From Bacteroidales bacterium (GTDB taxonomy: Bacteria > Bacteroidota > Bacteroidia > Bacteroidales > UBA932), in assembly GCA_017958765.1 (NCBI GenBank), contig JAGDBY010000114.1:1-7145 (forward strand): a DNA stretch of 7,145 nt, read 5' to 3'. The notes below the pieces were generated by a model. That model made no database searches. It saw nothing but the letters and a program-made list of their open reading frames with translations, and was not told the DNA's origin. The translations under genes were made by a program, and so were the position numbers. Shown here piece by piece: positions 1-6,526 of the stretch. Each line of letters opens with the position of its first letter. The first letter of the stretch is position 1.

Positions 1-378
1 TCCCAAAGTCCACGAGAGCAGGGCGCAGATGGCCGCCGATACCAGATACGGCACCATAAGCCGCTGGAAGCTCACTCCACCCGAGAGAATGGCTATAATC
101 TCGCTGTTTGACGCCAGCTTCGATGTGAAATAGATTACGGTGATGAATACGAACAGAGGGCTGAACATATTCATAATGTGAGGGATGAAGTTGAGATAGT
201 AGTCGAAGACAATCTCGTACAGAGAAACGTTGTGGTCAACGAAATTGTCAATCTTCTCACTGATGTCGACAATGATGACGATTATGATAATAACCAAGAA
301 AGAGAACAGATATGTCCCTATGAACTTCTTGATTATGTACCAATCAAGCTTTTTTAACTTGTACCAATTCTCCTTCAT
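1..378 (-). CDS. lptG: LptG/LptF (YjgP/YjgQ) family LPS-export permease, N-terminal part only
   Basis: Partial gene: 126 codons are visible and the frame stays open to the window edge, so the C-terminus is missing. The family forms the transmembrane part of the LptB2FG ABC transporter that extracts lipopolysaccharide from the inner membrane. The translation starts MKENWYKLKKLDWYIIKKF, followed by a strongly hydrophobic segment at about residues 18-38 (run IIIIVII), a second at about 63-85, and the start of a third at about 108-124. Between the second and third lies a hydrophilic stretch, SKLASNSEIIAILSGGVS (86-103), which matches the conserved cytoplasmic loop of LptF/LptG after TM2. The ATG (378-376) shares its A with the tgt stop (TGATG), and AGGAGA lies 5 nt upstream, so translational coupling to tgt is likely. 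LptG is favoured over LptF because the LDWYIIKKF opening recalls Bacteroidota LptG; the two paralogues cannot be separated firmly from this fragment. Confidence 0.85.
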   Translation of the reverse strand, partial: MKENWYKLKKLDWYIIKKFIGTYLFSFLVIIIIVIIVDISEKIDNFVDHNVSLYEIVFDYYLNFIPHIMNMFSPLFVFITVIYFTSKLASNSEIIAILSGGVSFQRLMVPYLVSAAICALLSWTLG

Positions 379-1508
379 CAAAGTCTCCTGTCGAGTTTGC
401 TGACTACCGCCTCTTTCCAAGAAGCGAAATCCCCTTCAATTATATGCTGACGGGCCTTTCTGACCAAATCCAGGTAGAAAGCCACGTTGTGTTCGCTGGC
501 AATCTGAGCCGCAAGCATCTCCTGTGAGATGTTCAGGTGCCTCAGGTAAGCTTTTGAATAGACCGTGTCAACAAAAGACGTTCCATTCACATCGATCGGG
601 CTGAAATCGTTCTCCCACTTCTTGTTCCTGATATTGATCGTCCCCTCCCAGGTGAAAAGCATCCCGTTTCGCCCGTTTCGGGTAGGCATCACGCAGTCGA
701 ACATATCCACGCCTCTGGATATAGCCTCGAGAATGTTTGCAGGAGTCCCCACTCCCATAAGATACCTCGGCTTGTCCGCAGGGAGGATTGTGTGTACCAG
801 CTCCAACATCTCGTACATCTTCTCGGTAGGTTCTCCGACGGCGAGACCTCCTATGGCGTATCCGTCTCTGTCGTAACGGGCCACATTCTCGGCGGCTCTC
901 GTACGCAGGTCCCTGTACACGCAACCCTGCACTATCGGGAAGAATGTCTGGCTGTAGCCGTACAGAGGCTCGGTACTGTCGAAATGCTTCACTCCGCGGT
1001 CGAGCCACTTCTCCGTGAGGTCCAGGGACTTCTCGGCGTATGCATAGTCGGCGTCCCCCGGACAGCACTCGTCAAGGGCCATAATGATGTCCGCCCCTAT
1101 GATTCTCTGGGTATCGACATTATTCTCCGGGGTAAACATATGCCTGCTTCCGTCAATATGGGACTGAAACATACACCCTTCTTCCGTCAGTTTGCGTATC
1201 GGAGTGAGAGAGAATACCTGGAATCCTCCGCTGTCGGTCAATATCGGCCTGTCCCAAGAGGAGAACTTATGAAGTCCTCCGGCTTCCCTTAGTATGTCGA
1301 GGCCGGGGCGGAGATAGAGATGGTAGGTGTTGCCCAGAATAATCTGCGCGTCTATATCTTCCTTAAGATCACGGTGATAGATACCTTTCACCGAACCTAC
1401 CGTACCCACGGGCATAAAGATGGGAGTCTCCACCATACCGTGGTCAGTAGTAATCAGACCGCAGCGGGCATTTGATCCCTTGTCCTTATGTGTGAGAGAA
1501 AACTGCAT
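378..1508 (-). CDS. tgt: tRNA-guanine(34) transglycosylase (queuine/preQ1 tRNA-ribosyltransferase)
   Basis: Swaps guanine at position 34 of GUN-anticodon tRNAs (Asp, Asn, His, Tyr) for preQ1, the committed step of queuosine insertion. At 376 aa it is full length for bacterial Tgt. Visible motifs: TDSGGFQVFSL (91-101) with the catalytic Asp92; the base-pocket motif ALDECC (144-149); GGLAVGE (220-226); and RGVDMFDCVMPTRNGRNG (265-282) with the nucleophilic Asp271 next to Cys272. The usual C-x-C-x2-C zinc ligands after SPID are absent: the stretch 303-318 reads SPIDVNGTSFVDTVYS, although the candidate His ligand remains at 340. As I recall, Bacteroidota Tgt proteins share this substitution, so it is probably a lineage trait and not decay. 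The gene starts 2 bp after the queG stop, so the two late Q genes are probably co-transcribed. No SD precedes the ATG. A promoter-like sequence just upstream may also serve it. Confidence 0.97.
   Translation of the reverse strand: MQFSLTHKDKGSNARCGLITTDHGMVETPIFMPVGTVGSVKGIYHRDLKEDIDAQIILGNTYHLYLRPGLDILREAGGLHKFSSWDRPILTDSGGFQVFSLTPIRKLTEEGCMFQSHIDGSRHMFTPENNVDTQRIIGADIIMALDECCPGDADYAYAEKSLDLTEKWLDRGVKHFDSTEPLYGYSQTFFPIVQGCVYRDLRTRAAENVARYDRDGYAIGGLAVGEPTEKMYEMLELVHTILPADKPRYLMGVGTPANILEAISRGVDMFDCVMPTRNGRNGMLFTWEGTINIRNKKWENDFSPIDVNGTSFVDTVYSKAYLRHLNISQEMLAAQIASEHNVAFYLDLVRKARQHIIEGDFASWKEAVVSKLDRRL
384..389 (-). promoter_or_regulatory. Ribosome binding site of lptG inside the end of tgt
   Basis: AGGAGA on the minus strand, 5 nt before the lptG ATG. 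It is formed by two tandem Arg codons (AGG AGA) in the last codons of tgt (Asp-Arg-Arg-Leu-stop). It supports the ATG at 378 and fits coupling with tgt termination at the overlapping TGATG. Confidence 0.6.
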
Positions 1509-1510
1509 TA

Positions 1511-2440
1511 TTAAGCAAAGTTAATGTTATTTTTAAGCTTTTCAAGGCCCGGACGACTGAGAGGAGTATCTCCGAACCGCTTTTCGAACTCTTCCTGAGA
1601 CATAGAAAGCCATTCCTGTTTTGAAACAGCCTCTATTTCGCCCTTATTTTGCTCAAATTCGGGCCATCCCTTTATTTGAGGGTTATTCCACGGACAGGCG
1701 TTCAGACAGCGGTCACAGCCAAAAAAGAAGCCGCTGCCGCCGGCCGTCTCCCCGCTCTGCAACTCTTTGGACTCTATCGTACGGTAGCTGACGCATTTGC
1801 GGGCATCCAAGATACCATCTTCGGTGAGCGCTCCGGTAGGACAGGCCGCAATACATCTCCCGCAGGATCCGCAATCCTGAGGCACTTTGGACTTTTTGAA
1901 ACGGAGGTCCGGGCAGTCGATCTGCTCATACGGGACAGTGGAGAGAATAACTCCGATAAAGGTTCTAAGCCCCAGCTCGGGACTTATCAAAAACTGGTTC
2001 TTCCCTATCAGGCCGAGGCCCGCCCTGACTGCCCACTGCCTCTCCACAATCGGAGCGCTGTCCACGAAAGGCCGCCCTTCAATCCCCGACTCAGCCAGGA
2101 ACTGGTACAGCCTGTCCTTAAGAACCTTGTGATAATCAAGCCCGTACGCAAAAGAAGCTATCCCGTTCTCCGGATTCTGGGCAGAATAAGGAGCCAGAAA
2201 GACCAGCACGCTCTTCGCCCCTTCGTAGAGCTTGCAAGGATCCATTCTCTTGTCAAAATTCCGCTCCAGATAACTCATCCCGGCATTATACCCTTGACTG
2301 ATATAGTGCTCATATCGGGGGATGCAGTCGGTAAGAGGTTCAGCCTTGGCGACGCCGAAATCGGCAAAGCCCAATTTACGCGAGATATTTAGCAAAAAAT
2401 TATACACTCTCCAGAGAAAAGGATTACTTTTGTGTATCAA
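1511..2440 (-). CDS. queG: Epoxyqueuosine reductase QueG, short form
   Basis: Cobalamin-dependent iron-sulfur enzyme that reduces epoxyqueuosine in tRNA to queuosine, the last step of Q synthesis. Visible: N-terminal LGFADFGVAKAEPL (23-36); VDSAPIVERQWAVRAGLG (126-143), with Asp127 matching the catalytic Asp; and two [4Fe-4S] motifs, C190-x2-C193-x2-C196-x3-C200-P and C242-x2-C245-x3-C249-P, with Cys216 between them, giving the full eight cysteines. At up to 309 aa it lacks the C-terminal HEAT-like extension of the roughly 380-aa E. coli and B. subtilis enzymes. The start is uncertain: there is no ATG before codon 55, which is too late because it would remove conserved sequence. The coordinates use a TTG at 2440; a GTG at 2407 (codon 12) fits the family's usual N-terminus better and would give 298 aa. 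The gene is divergent from the L-threonine dehydrogenase gene, and tgt follows after 2 bp. Confidence 0.95.
   Translation of the reverse strand: MIHKSNPFLWRVYNFLLNISRKLGFADFGVAKAEPLTDCIPRYEHYISQGYNAGMSYLERNFDKRMDPCKLYEGAKSVLVFLAPYSAQNPENGIASFAYGLDYHKVLKDRLYQFLAESGIEGRPFVDSAPIVERQWAVRAGLGLIGKNQFLISPELGLRTFIGVILSTVPYEQIDCPDLRFKKSKVPQDCGSCGRCIAACPTGALTEDGILDARKCVSYRTIESKELQSGETAGGSGFFFGCDRCLNACPWNNPQIKGWPEFEQNKGEIEAVSKQEWLSMSQEEFEKRFGDTPLSRPGLEKLKNNINFA
1516..1546 (-). promoter_or_regulatory. Candidate Bacteroidota-type promoter in front of tgt
   Basis: On the minus strand, CTTG (1546-1543) is followed after 19 bp by TAACTTTG (1523-1516), an exact match to the Bacteroidota -7 box TAnnTTTG; the -33 box matches 3 of 4 bases of TTTG. 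The spacing agrees with the known primary-sigma consensus (about 19-21 bp). The -7 box ends 7 bp before the tgt ATG, so the transcript would have almost no leader. The site lies within the last codons of queG (…INFA-stop), so protein constraint or chance could also explain it. Confidence 0.4.
2425..2432 (+). promoter_or_regulatory. Candidate -7 promoter box for the threonine dehydrogenase / GSCFA pair
   Basis: TACTTTTG is an exact match to the Bacteroidota -7 consensus TAnnTTTG. Its last base is 42 bp before the ATG at 2475, giving a plausible AT-rich leader of roughly 35-40 nt. No clear TTTG -33 element lies at the expected distance upstream. If queG starts at the TTG at 2440, this box lies inside the queG coding region on the opposite strand. 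Confidence 0.45.
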
Positions 2441-2474
2441 AATAACGCAATTTTTTCTTTTATTTTCCGATTAT

Positions 2475-3428
2475 ATGAAAAAAATACTCGTAGTAGGCGC
2501 CGGTGGACAAATAGGAACTGAACTTGTGCCTCATCTTCAAAAGCATTACGGTAAGGAAAACGTCATTGCAGCCGATCTCAGAGACGAGATGGTGGCCAAG
2601 CTGCAGACCTTTGCAACAGGCATCAAGCTGGACGCGATGGACTATGAAGCTTTCGACAAAACCGTAAAAGAGTACAACATAGATTCTATTTTCAATCTGG
2701 TGGCTCTGCTGAGCGCCACGGGAGAGAAGAATCCTCAGTTTGCGTGGAAGCTCAATATGGGCGCCCTGCTCAATTCTCTCAATATAGCTCTGGAGAATCA
2801 CTGCGCGCTGTTTACGCCAAGTTCTATCGGCGCGTTCGGCGAGAGCACCCCTCACGATGACACCCCTCAGGATACGGTAATGCGTCCTAACACTATGTAC
2901 GGTGTCTGCAAAGTATCAGGCGAGCTTCTCAGCGACTATTATCACACCCGTTTCGGCGTTGATACAAGAAGCGTCCGTTTCCCTGGCATCATCTCTTACG
3001 GATGTCTCCCGGGCGGCGGCACTACCGACTACGCAGTAGAAGTATTCTACGAGATTCTCAAGACCGGTCACTACACCTGTCCTATCCCTAAAGATGCATA
3101 TATGGATATGCTCTATATGCCGGACGCTCTCAATGCAGTTACCACTTTGATGGAGGCAGATCCTTCAAAACTGGTTCACAGAAACAGCTTCAACATCACC
3201 TCTATGAGTTTCACTCCTGAGCAGCTGTTCGCCTGCATAAAGAAGAGAATTCCTACAGCCACCTTCGACTACGACGTAGATCCTGTCAGAGCCGCTATCG
3301 CTCACTCTTGGCCTAACAAGATGGATGACAGCTGTGCCCGTAAAGAATGGGGATGGAAACCTCAGTGGGGTATTGAGGAGATGGTGGACGATATGCTTAA
3401 ACACATTGCTGAAAAGCTTGGTCTTTAA
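2475..3428 (+). CDS. L-threonine 3-dehydrogenase, NAD-dependent epimerase (extended SDR) type
   Basis: Oxidises L-threonine to 2-amino-3-ketobutyrate with NAD+; the product is normally cleaved by 2-amino-3-ketobutyrate CoA ligase (Kbl) to glycine and acetyl-CoA. Visible in its 317 aa: Rossmann motif GAGGQIG (8-14) after the first beta strand; acidic Asp34 in AADLR for NAD; active-site TPSSIGAFG (114-122); Tyr142-x3-Lys146 in MYGVCKVSGE; and the subfamily signature FPGIISYGCLPGGGTTDYAV (169-188). The C-terminal part has FNITSMSFTPEQL, VDPVRAAIAHSWP and DDSCARKEWGWKP, which closely match animal and bacterial SDR-type threonine dehydrogenases as recalled. It is unrelated to the zinc-dependent medium-chain Tdh of E. 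coli. The start at 2475 is chosen because the Rossmann fold begins at once (MKKILVVGAGG) and a promoter box lies upstream; an in-frame extension to 2322 would run back into queG. No kbl gene lies in the window; the GSCFA gene follows after 3 bp. Confidence 0.93.
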   Translation: MKKILVVGAGGQIGTELVPHLQKHYGKENVIAADLRDEMVAKLQTFATGIKLDAMDYEAFDKTVKEYNIDSIFNLVALLSATGEKNPQFAWKLNMGALLNSLNIALENHCALFTPSSIGAFGESTPHDDTPQDTVMRPNTMYGVCKVSGELLSDYYHTRFGVDTRSVRFPGIISYGCLPGGGTTDYAVEVFYEILKTGHYTCPIPKDAYMDMLYMPDALNAVTTLMEADPSKLVHRNSFNITSMSFTPEQLFACIKKRIPTATFDYDVDPVRAAIAHSWPNKMDDSCARKEWGWKPQWGIEEMVDDMLKHIAEKLGL

Positions 3429-3431
3429 GCT

Positions 3432-4298
3432 ATGATCCTTCAGACTCCGGTTGAAATCAATCCCATAGACAATAAGATTTCTTACAGAAGCAATCTTTTG
3501 TTTATGGGATCTTGTTTTGCCTCCGACATAGGGAGAATTATGCAGAACCTCGATTTCAAAATCACGGTGAACCCTTTCGGAGTCCTTTACAACCCTGCTT
3601 CCATAGCATCTTCAATAGCCAGACTTGAGTCCGGAGAGCCTTTTTCCCCTCAGGACATAATAGTCTCTGACGGCCTTTACACCTCTTTCTTCCATCACAG
3701 CAGCTTCTCCCGCCCTACAGAAGAGGAGTTTCTGGAGAATGCAAACGGCTCTCTCAAGCAGTCCTGCGAGGCATTTGCAGCCGCCGACACCTGCGTTATA
3801 ACCCTCGGCACCGCCTGGGTTTACAGACATATCTCACGGGACATAATTGTATCCAACTGCCATAAGATTCCGGCTTCCGGATTCGCAAGGGAGAAGCTCA
3901 CGACGGAGCAGGTAACAGACCTGCTCTCTTCGATTGTAGCCCGTCATCCTCTCAAGAACTGGATATTTACGGTAAGTCCGATTCGCCACCTGAAAGACGG
4001 CGCTCACGGCAACCAGATAAGCAAGGCTACGCTCCTTCTGGCCGTAGAGAATGTGGTGAGCAGATACGGCAACGCCCATTATTTCCCTGCCTACGAGATA
4101 ATGATGGATGAGCTTCGCGATTACAGATTCTACTGCGACAATATGACTCATCCTACACCGCAGGCTGTCAGCTACATTTTCGAAAAATTTTGCGAATTCG
4201 CCCTCGACCCCTCGGAGAAAGAGGCCTTAAAACAGGCTCAGAAAAGATACAAGGCCGCGGCCCACATCCCTATGAAAAACAAAAAAGCTGACGCATAA
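3432..4298 (+). CDS. GSCFA-domain protein, possible SGNH/GDSL-like hydrolase
   Basis: A 288-aa protein carrying the namesake GSCFA motif (26-30) in NLLFMGSCFASDIG. GSCFA proteins are regarded as relatives of SGNH/GDSL esterases, but the substrate is not established. Other conserved-looking blocks: NPFGVLYNP (47-55), TLGTAWVY (124-131), TVSPIRHLKDGAHGNQISKA (180-199), and DNMTHPTPQAV (236-246). Ser27 could be the block-I nucleophile and Asp236 with His240 the block-V pair; this is inference from spacing. No signal peptide or membrane segment is seen, so it is probably cytoplasmic. The C-terminus is basic (about 270-288), and its last codons and stop form part of the terminator hairpin. It begins 3 bp after the threonine dehydrogenase stop without an SD, so the two are likely one transcript; a functional link between them is not evident. 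Confidence 0.85.
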   Translation: MILQTPVEINPIDNKISYRSNLLFMGSCFASDIGRIMQNLDFKITVNPFGVLYNPASIASSIARLESGEPFSPQDIIVSDGLYTSFFHHSSFSRPTEEEFLENANGSLKQSCEAFAAADTCVITLGTAWVYRHISRDIIVSNCHKIPASGFAREKLTTEQVTDLLSSIVARHPLKNWIFTVSPIRHLKDGAHGNQISKATLLLAVENVVSRYGNAHYFPAYEIMMDELRDYRFYCDNMTHPTPQAVSYIFEKFCEFALDPSEKEALKQAQKRYKAAAHIPMKNKKADA

Positions 4299-4314
4299 GC
4301 GCCAGCTTTTTTTT
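4275..4314. terminator. Bidirectional intrinsic terminator between convergent genes
   Basis: The stem is 4281-4294 paired with 4299-4312: AGCTG-A-CGC against GCG-C-CAGCT with one A/C mismatch, extended by six A-T pairs, around the 4-nt loop ATAA. On the plus strand the hairpin leads into eight T (4307-4314), ending the GSCFA transcript. On the minus strand it ends in TTTTTTGTTTTT, ending the rplQ transcript 15 bp after its stop codon. The GSCFA stop codon TAA (4296-4298) lies within the loop. Confidence 0.88.
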
Positions 4315-4328
4315 GCCCTTTTACCGAA

Positions 4329-4859
4329 TTACTCAGCTGCAGGTGCCTCAGGTGCTTCAGCTGCTGCAGGCTCTTCAACCAGTGCTTCAGCATCAGGAGC
4401 TTCCTCTACAGGAGCCTCAGCTGCAGGCTTGGTTGATTTGCGGCTACGACGGGTAGCAGGCTTCTTAGCCTCTTTCTTAGCTGTAGCCTCAAGAGCTGCT
4501 TGGTTGAAGTCAACCAACTCGATAACTGCCATTTCAGCAGTATCACCCTGACGGTAAGTAGTCCTGATGATGCGGGTGTATCCGCCCGGACGGTCTGCAA
4601 TCTTAGGGGCGATGTTACGGAAAAGCTCTGTAACGGCCTCTTTTTGCTTCAGGTAGCTGAATACAACACGGCGTGAATGGGTAGTATCCTCTTTAGACTT
4701 GGTAATCAGCGGCTCAACATAAGTTCTGAGAGCTTTTGCCTTTGCAAGAGTGGTCTCGATTTGTTTATGCATAATCAGTGAGCAAGCCAAATTAGATAAC
4801 AAGGCTTTGCGGTGACCGCTCTGACGTCCCAAGTGATTTACTGACTTATTATGTCTCAT
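4329..4859 (-). CDS. rplQ: 50S ribosomal protein L17 (bL17) with acidic Ala/Pro/Glu tail
   Basis: Large-subunit protein near the exit tunnel. The core (1-120) opens with MRHNKSVNHLGRQSGHRKAL, the highly conserved L17 start, and continues with LSNLACSLIMHKQIETTLAKAK, RRVVFSYL and GGYTRIIRTTYRQGDTAEMAVIELV. Residues 121-146 are Lys/Arg/Ala-rich (KKEAKKPATRRSRKSTK), and 147-176 are made almost only of Ala, Pro and Glu, so the protein is about 50 residues longer than the roughly 120-aa E. coli form. Similar tails are common in Bacteroidota L17. The last gene of the block, it starts 3 bp after the rpoA stop with no SD (an A-rich stretch precedes it) and ends at the bidirectional terminator. Confidence 0.97.
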   Translation of the reverse strand: MRHNKSVNHLGRQSGHRKALLSNLACSLIMHKQIETTLAKAKALRTYVEPLITKSKEDTTHSRRVVFSYLKQKEAVTELFRNIAPKIADRPGGYTRIIRTTYRQGDTAEMAVIELVDFNQAALEATAKKEAKKPATRRSRKSTKPAAEAPVEEAPDAEALVEEPAAAEAPEAPAAE

Positions 4860-4862
4860 GAT

Positions 4863-5864
4863 CTATTGTTGTTCTTTTTTTTCAATATTATACTTAGTGA
4901 TATCCATACCGAAGCTCAGTTTGAGTCTGTCGATGAGGTTATCAATTTCAGTTAGAGATTTCTTACCGAAATTGCGGAATTTCATCAATTCGTTCCTTGG
5001 ATGAGAAACCAAATCAGCAAATGTCTCAATGTTTGCTGTATTTAGGCAGTTGAGAGCACGTACTGAAAGCTCTACGTCAGAAAGTTTGGTCAAAAGGAGA
5101 TGACGCATACGGAGTGATTCCTCGTCAAGCTCTTTGTTCTCAACTTCTACAGGAGCTTCAAGAGTTATCTTTTCATCTGAGAACAACATGAAGTGGTAGA
5201 TCAATATCTTGGCAGCCTCTTTCAAAGCCTCCTTAGGATGAATTGAACCATCAGTTGTTATCTCAAGTTTGAGGCACTCATAGTCGGTCTTCTGCTCGAC
5301 ACGCCAGTCCTCTCTCCAGAAGTTCACGTTCTTGATAGGAGTGAAGATAGAGTCGATCGGAATAGTACCGATAGGTGCATTCTCTACTTTATTCTCATCT
5401 GCAGGGACATAGCCTCTGCCTTTTCCGATTGTGAAGTCCATGACGATCTTTACGTTCGGCTCCATAGAGCAGATGTGAAGCTCTGGGTTCAACACTTTGA
5501 AAGACATTAGGCTGTTTGACAAATCTCCAGCAGTAAATTCTTGCTTACCACTAACAGTTACAGTTGCAGTTTCGTTCTCCTCATCCTCAATCATTTTCTT
5601 AAGACGAATCTGCTTAAGGTTCAGAATAATGTCGACTACGCTCTCAATTACGCCCGGGATAGTGTCAAACTCGTGTTGCACACCCTCGATGCGGATAGAG
5701 GTAAGCGCATAGCCTTCGAGAGAAGAAAGCAAAATGCGACGCAAAGCGTTACCGACTGTTGTTGCGTAACCAGGCTCCAAAGGGCGGAACTCGAAACGGC
5801 CGAAAGTATCGGTAGCGTCCAGCATTATTACCTTATCTGGTTTTTGGAATGCTAATATTGCCAT
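4863..5864 (-). CDS. rpoA: DNA-directed RNA polymerase subunit alpha
   Basis: Alpha subunit; its dimer nucleates RNA polymerase assembly. The N-terminal domain (about 1-235) has FEFRPLEPGYATTVGNALRR followed by ILLSSLEGYAL (44-54), then GRGYVPADEN (149-158). A linker of about 20 residues leads to the C-terminal domain (about 255-325), with SVRALNCLNTANIETFADL and FRNFGKKSLTEI. Arg269, Asn272, Gly300 and Lys302 match the E. coli residues (Arg265, Asn268, Gly296, Lys298) that contact UP-element DNA, so DNA binding by this domain should be kept. At 333 aa it is normal in length. It sits between rpsD and rplQ as in most bacteria. The 36-bp spacer after rpsD has no SD, only AT-rich sequence with a GCTTAAGC palindrome (5887-5894). 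The stop is TAG. Confidence 0.98.
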   Translation of the reverse strand: MAILAFQKPDKVIMLDATDTFGRFEFRPLEPGYATTVGNALRRILLSSLEGYALTSIRIEGVQHEFDTIPGVIESVVDIILNLKQIRLKKMIEDEENETATVTVSGKQEFTAGDLSNSLMSFKVLNPELHICSMEPNVKIVMDFTIGKGRGYVPADENKVENAPIGTIPIDSIFTPIKNVNFWREDWRVEQKTDYECLKLEITTDGSIHPKEALKEAAKILIYHFMLFSDEKITLEAPVEVENKELDEESLRMRHLLLTKLSDVELSVRALNCLNTANIETFADLVSHPRNELMKFRNFGKKSLTEIDNLIDRLKLSFGMDITKYNIEKKEQQ

Positions 5865-5900
5865 AATTAATTGTATTAGTGTTAATGCTTAAGCAAGCTG

Positions 5901-6506
5901 TTATTTAGAGTATAACTCGACGATAAGCTGCTCGTTGATTGTCTCCGGAATTTCTGTGCGCTCAGGATAATTGAGATATTTGCCGGTGCATTTATCATTA
6001 TCCCACTCGATCCAAGAATATTTATTGTTACCGCGGCTAAGGCTGTCTTGAACAACTTCAAGACTCTTAGAACGCTCGCGAACAGCAACTACATCACCTG
6101 GTCTCATAAGAGCTGAAGGGATATTGCATACATGACCGTTGACGGTAATGTGGCAGTGGTTTACCAACTGACGGGCAGCTGCTCTTGAAGGGGCGATACC
6201 CATTCTGTAAACCAGGTTGTCCAAACGGCTCTCAAGAAGGATAAGAAGGTTCTCACCTGTACGGCCTTTCATTCTAGATGCCTTGTCGTAAAGGTTGCTG
6301 AACTGTCTCTCCAACAAACCATATGTATATTTAACTTTTTGTTTCTCAGCTAACTGAGTACCATACTCAGAAGATTTTTTACGCTTTTTAGCGAGACCGT
6401 GCTGTCCCGGAGGATAGTTCTTTTTCTCCAGGTATTTGTCTGCTCCGTAAATAGGTTCTCCGAATTTGCGGGCTATTTTAGTTTTGGGTCCAGTATATCT
6501 TGCCAT
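5901..6506 (-). CDS. rpsD: 30S ribosomal protein S4 (uS4)
   Basis: Primary 16S rRNA-binding protein that initiates assembly of the 30S body; in other bacteria it also acts as a translational repressor of this operon. At 201 aa it is of normal length. Visible: MARYTGPKTKIARKFGEPI at the start, the YPPGQHG motif (31-37), YGLLERQF (62-69), and the S4 RNA-binding fold at about 92-155 (ESRLDNLVYRMGIAPSRAAA, then NHCHITVNGHVCNIPS and RPGDVVAVRE). It is the cysteine-free N-terminal form, without the zinc-binding cysteines found in some S4 proteins. A strong SD (AAGGAG) precedes it, unlike the next gene rpoA. It lies 20 bp downstream of rpsK. Confidence 0.98.
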   Translation of the reverse strand: MARYTGPKTKIARKFGEPIYGADKYLEKKNYPPGQHGLAKKRKKSSEYGTQLAEKQKVKYTYGLLERQFSNLYDKASRMKGRTGENLLILLESRLDNLVYRMGIAPSRAAARQLVNHCHITVNGHVCNIPSALMRPGDVVAVRERSKSLEVVQDSLSRGNNKYSWIEWDNDKCTGKYLNYPERTEIPETINEQLIVELYSK

Positions 6507-6516
6507 AATTATAATT

Positions 6517-6522
6517 CTCCTT
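6517..6522 (-). promoter_or_regulatory. Ribosome binding site of rpsD
   Basis: AAGGAG on the minus strand, in the 20-bp spacer after the rpsK stop and 10 nt before the rpsD ATG, within otherwise A/T-only sequence. A full SD match is notable here because rpoA, rplQ, tgt and both plus-strand genes lack one. Confidence 0.65.
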
Positions 6523-6526
6523 AAAA

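Noticed and set aside
568..1292. Open frames on both strands overlapping tgt (166 codons each)
   Set aside because: They are out of frame with a clearly conserved tgt; the Arg-rich, low-information translations are typical of shadow frames.
1649..2392. Long plus-strand open frame (247 codons) opposite queG
   Set aside because: It is a shadow of queG; the translation shows no recognisable domain and the minus-strand frame carries all QueG motifs.
2322..2474. In-frame upstream extension of the threonine dehydrogenase to an ATG at 2322
   Set aside because: The Rossmann motif begins directly after the ATG at 2475, the extension has no family similarity, and it lies antisense to the conserved N-terminus of QueG.
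2460..2855. Minus-strand open frame (131 codons) opposite the threonine dehydrogenase, upstream of queG
   Set aside because: It is antisense to conserved Rossmann-fold codons and has no recognisable motif.
4338..4440. Repeated GCTGCAGG/GCTTCAG-like units as a possible DNA repeat or CRISPR array
   Set aside because: The units follow the reading frame of the Ala/Glu/Pro tail of L17, vary in length and have no spacers.
5887..5894. GCTTAAGC palindrome in the rpsD-rpoA spacer as a possible operator or processing site
   Set aside because: An 8-bp palindrome can occur by chance, and no longer stem or flanking repeat supports a function.
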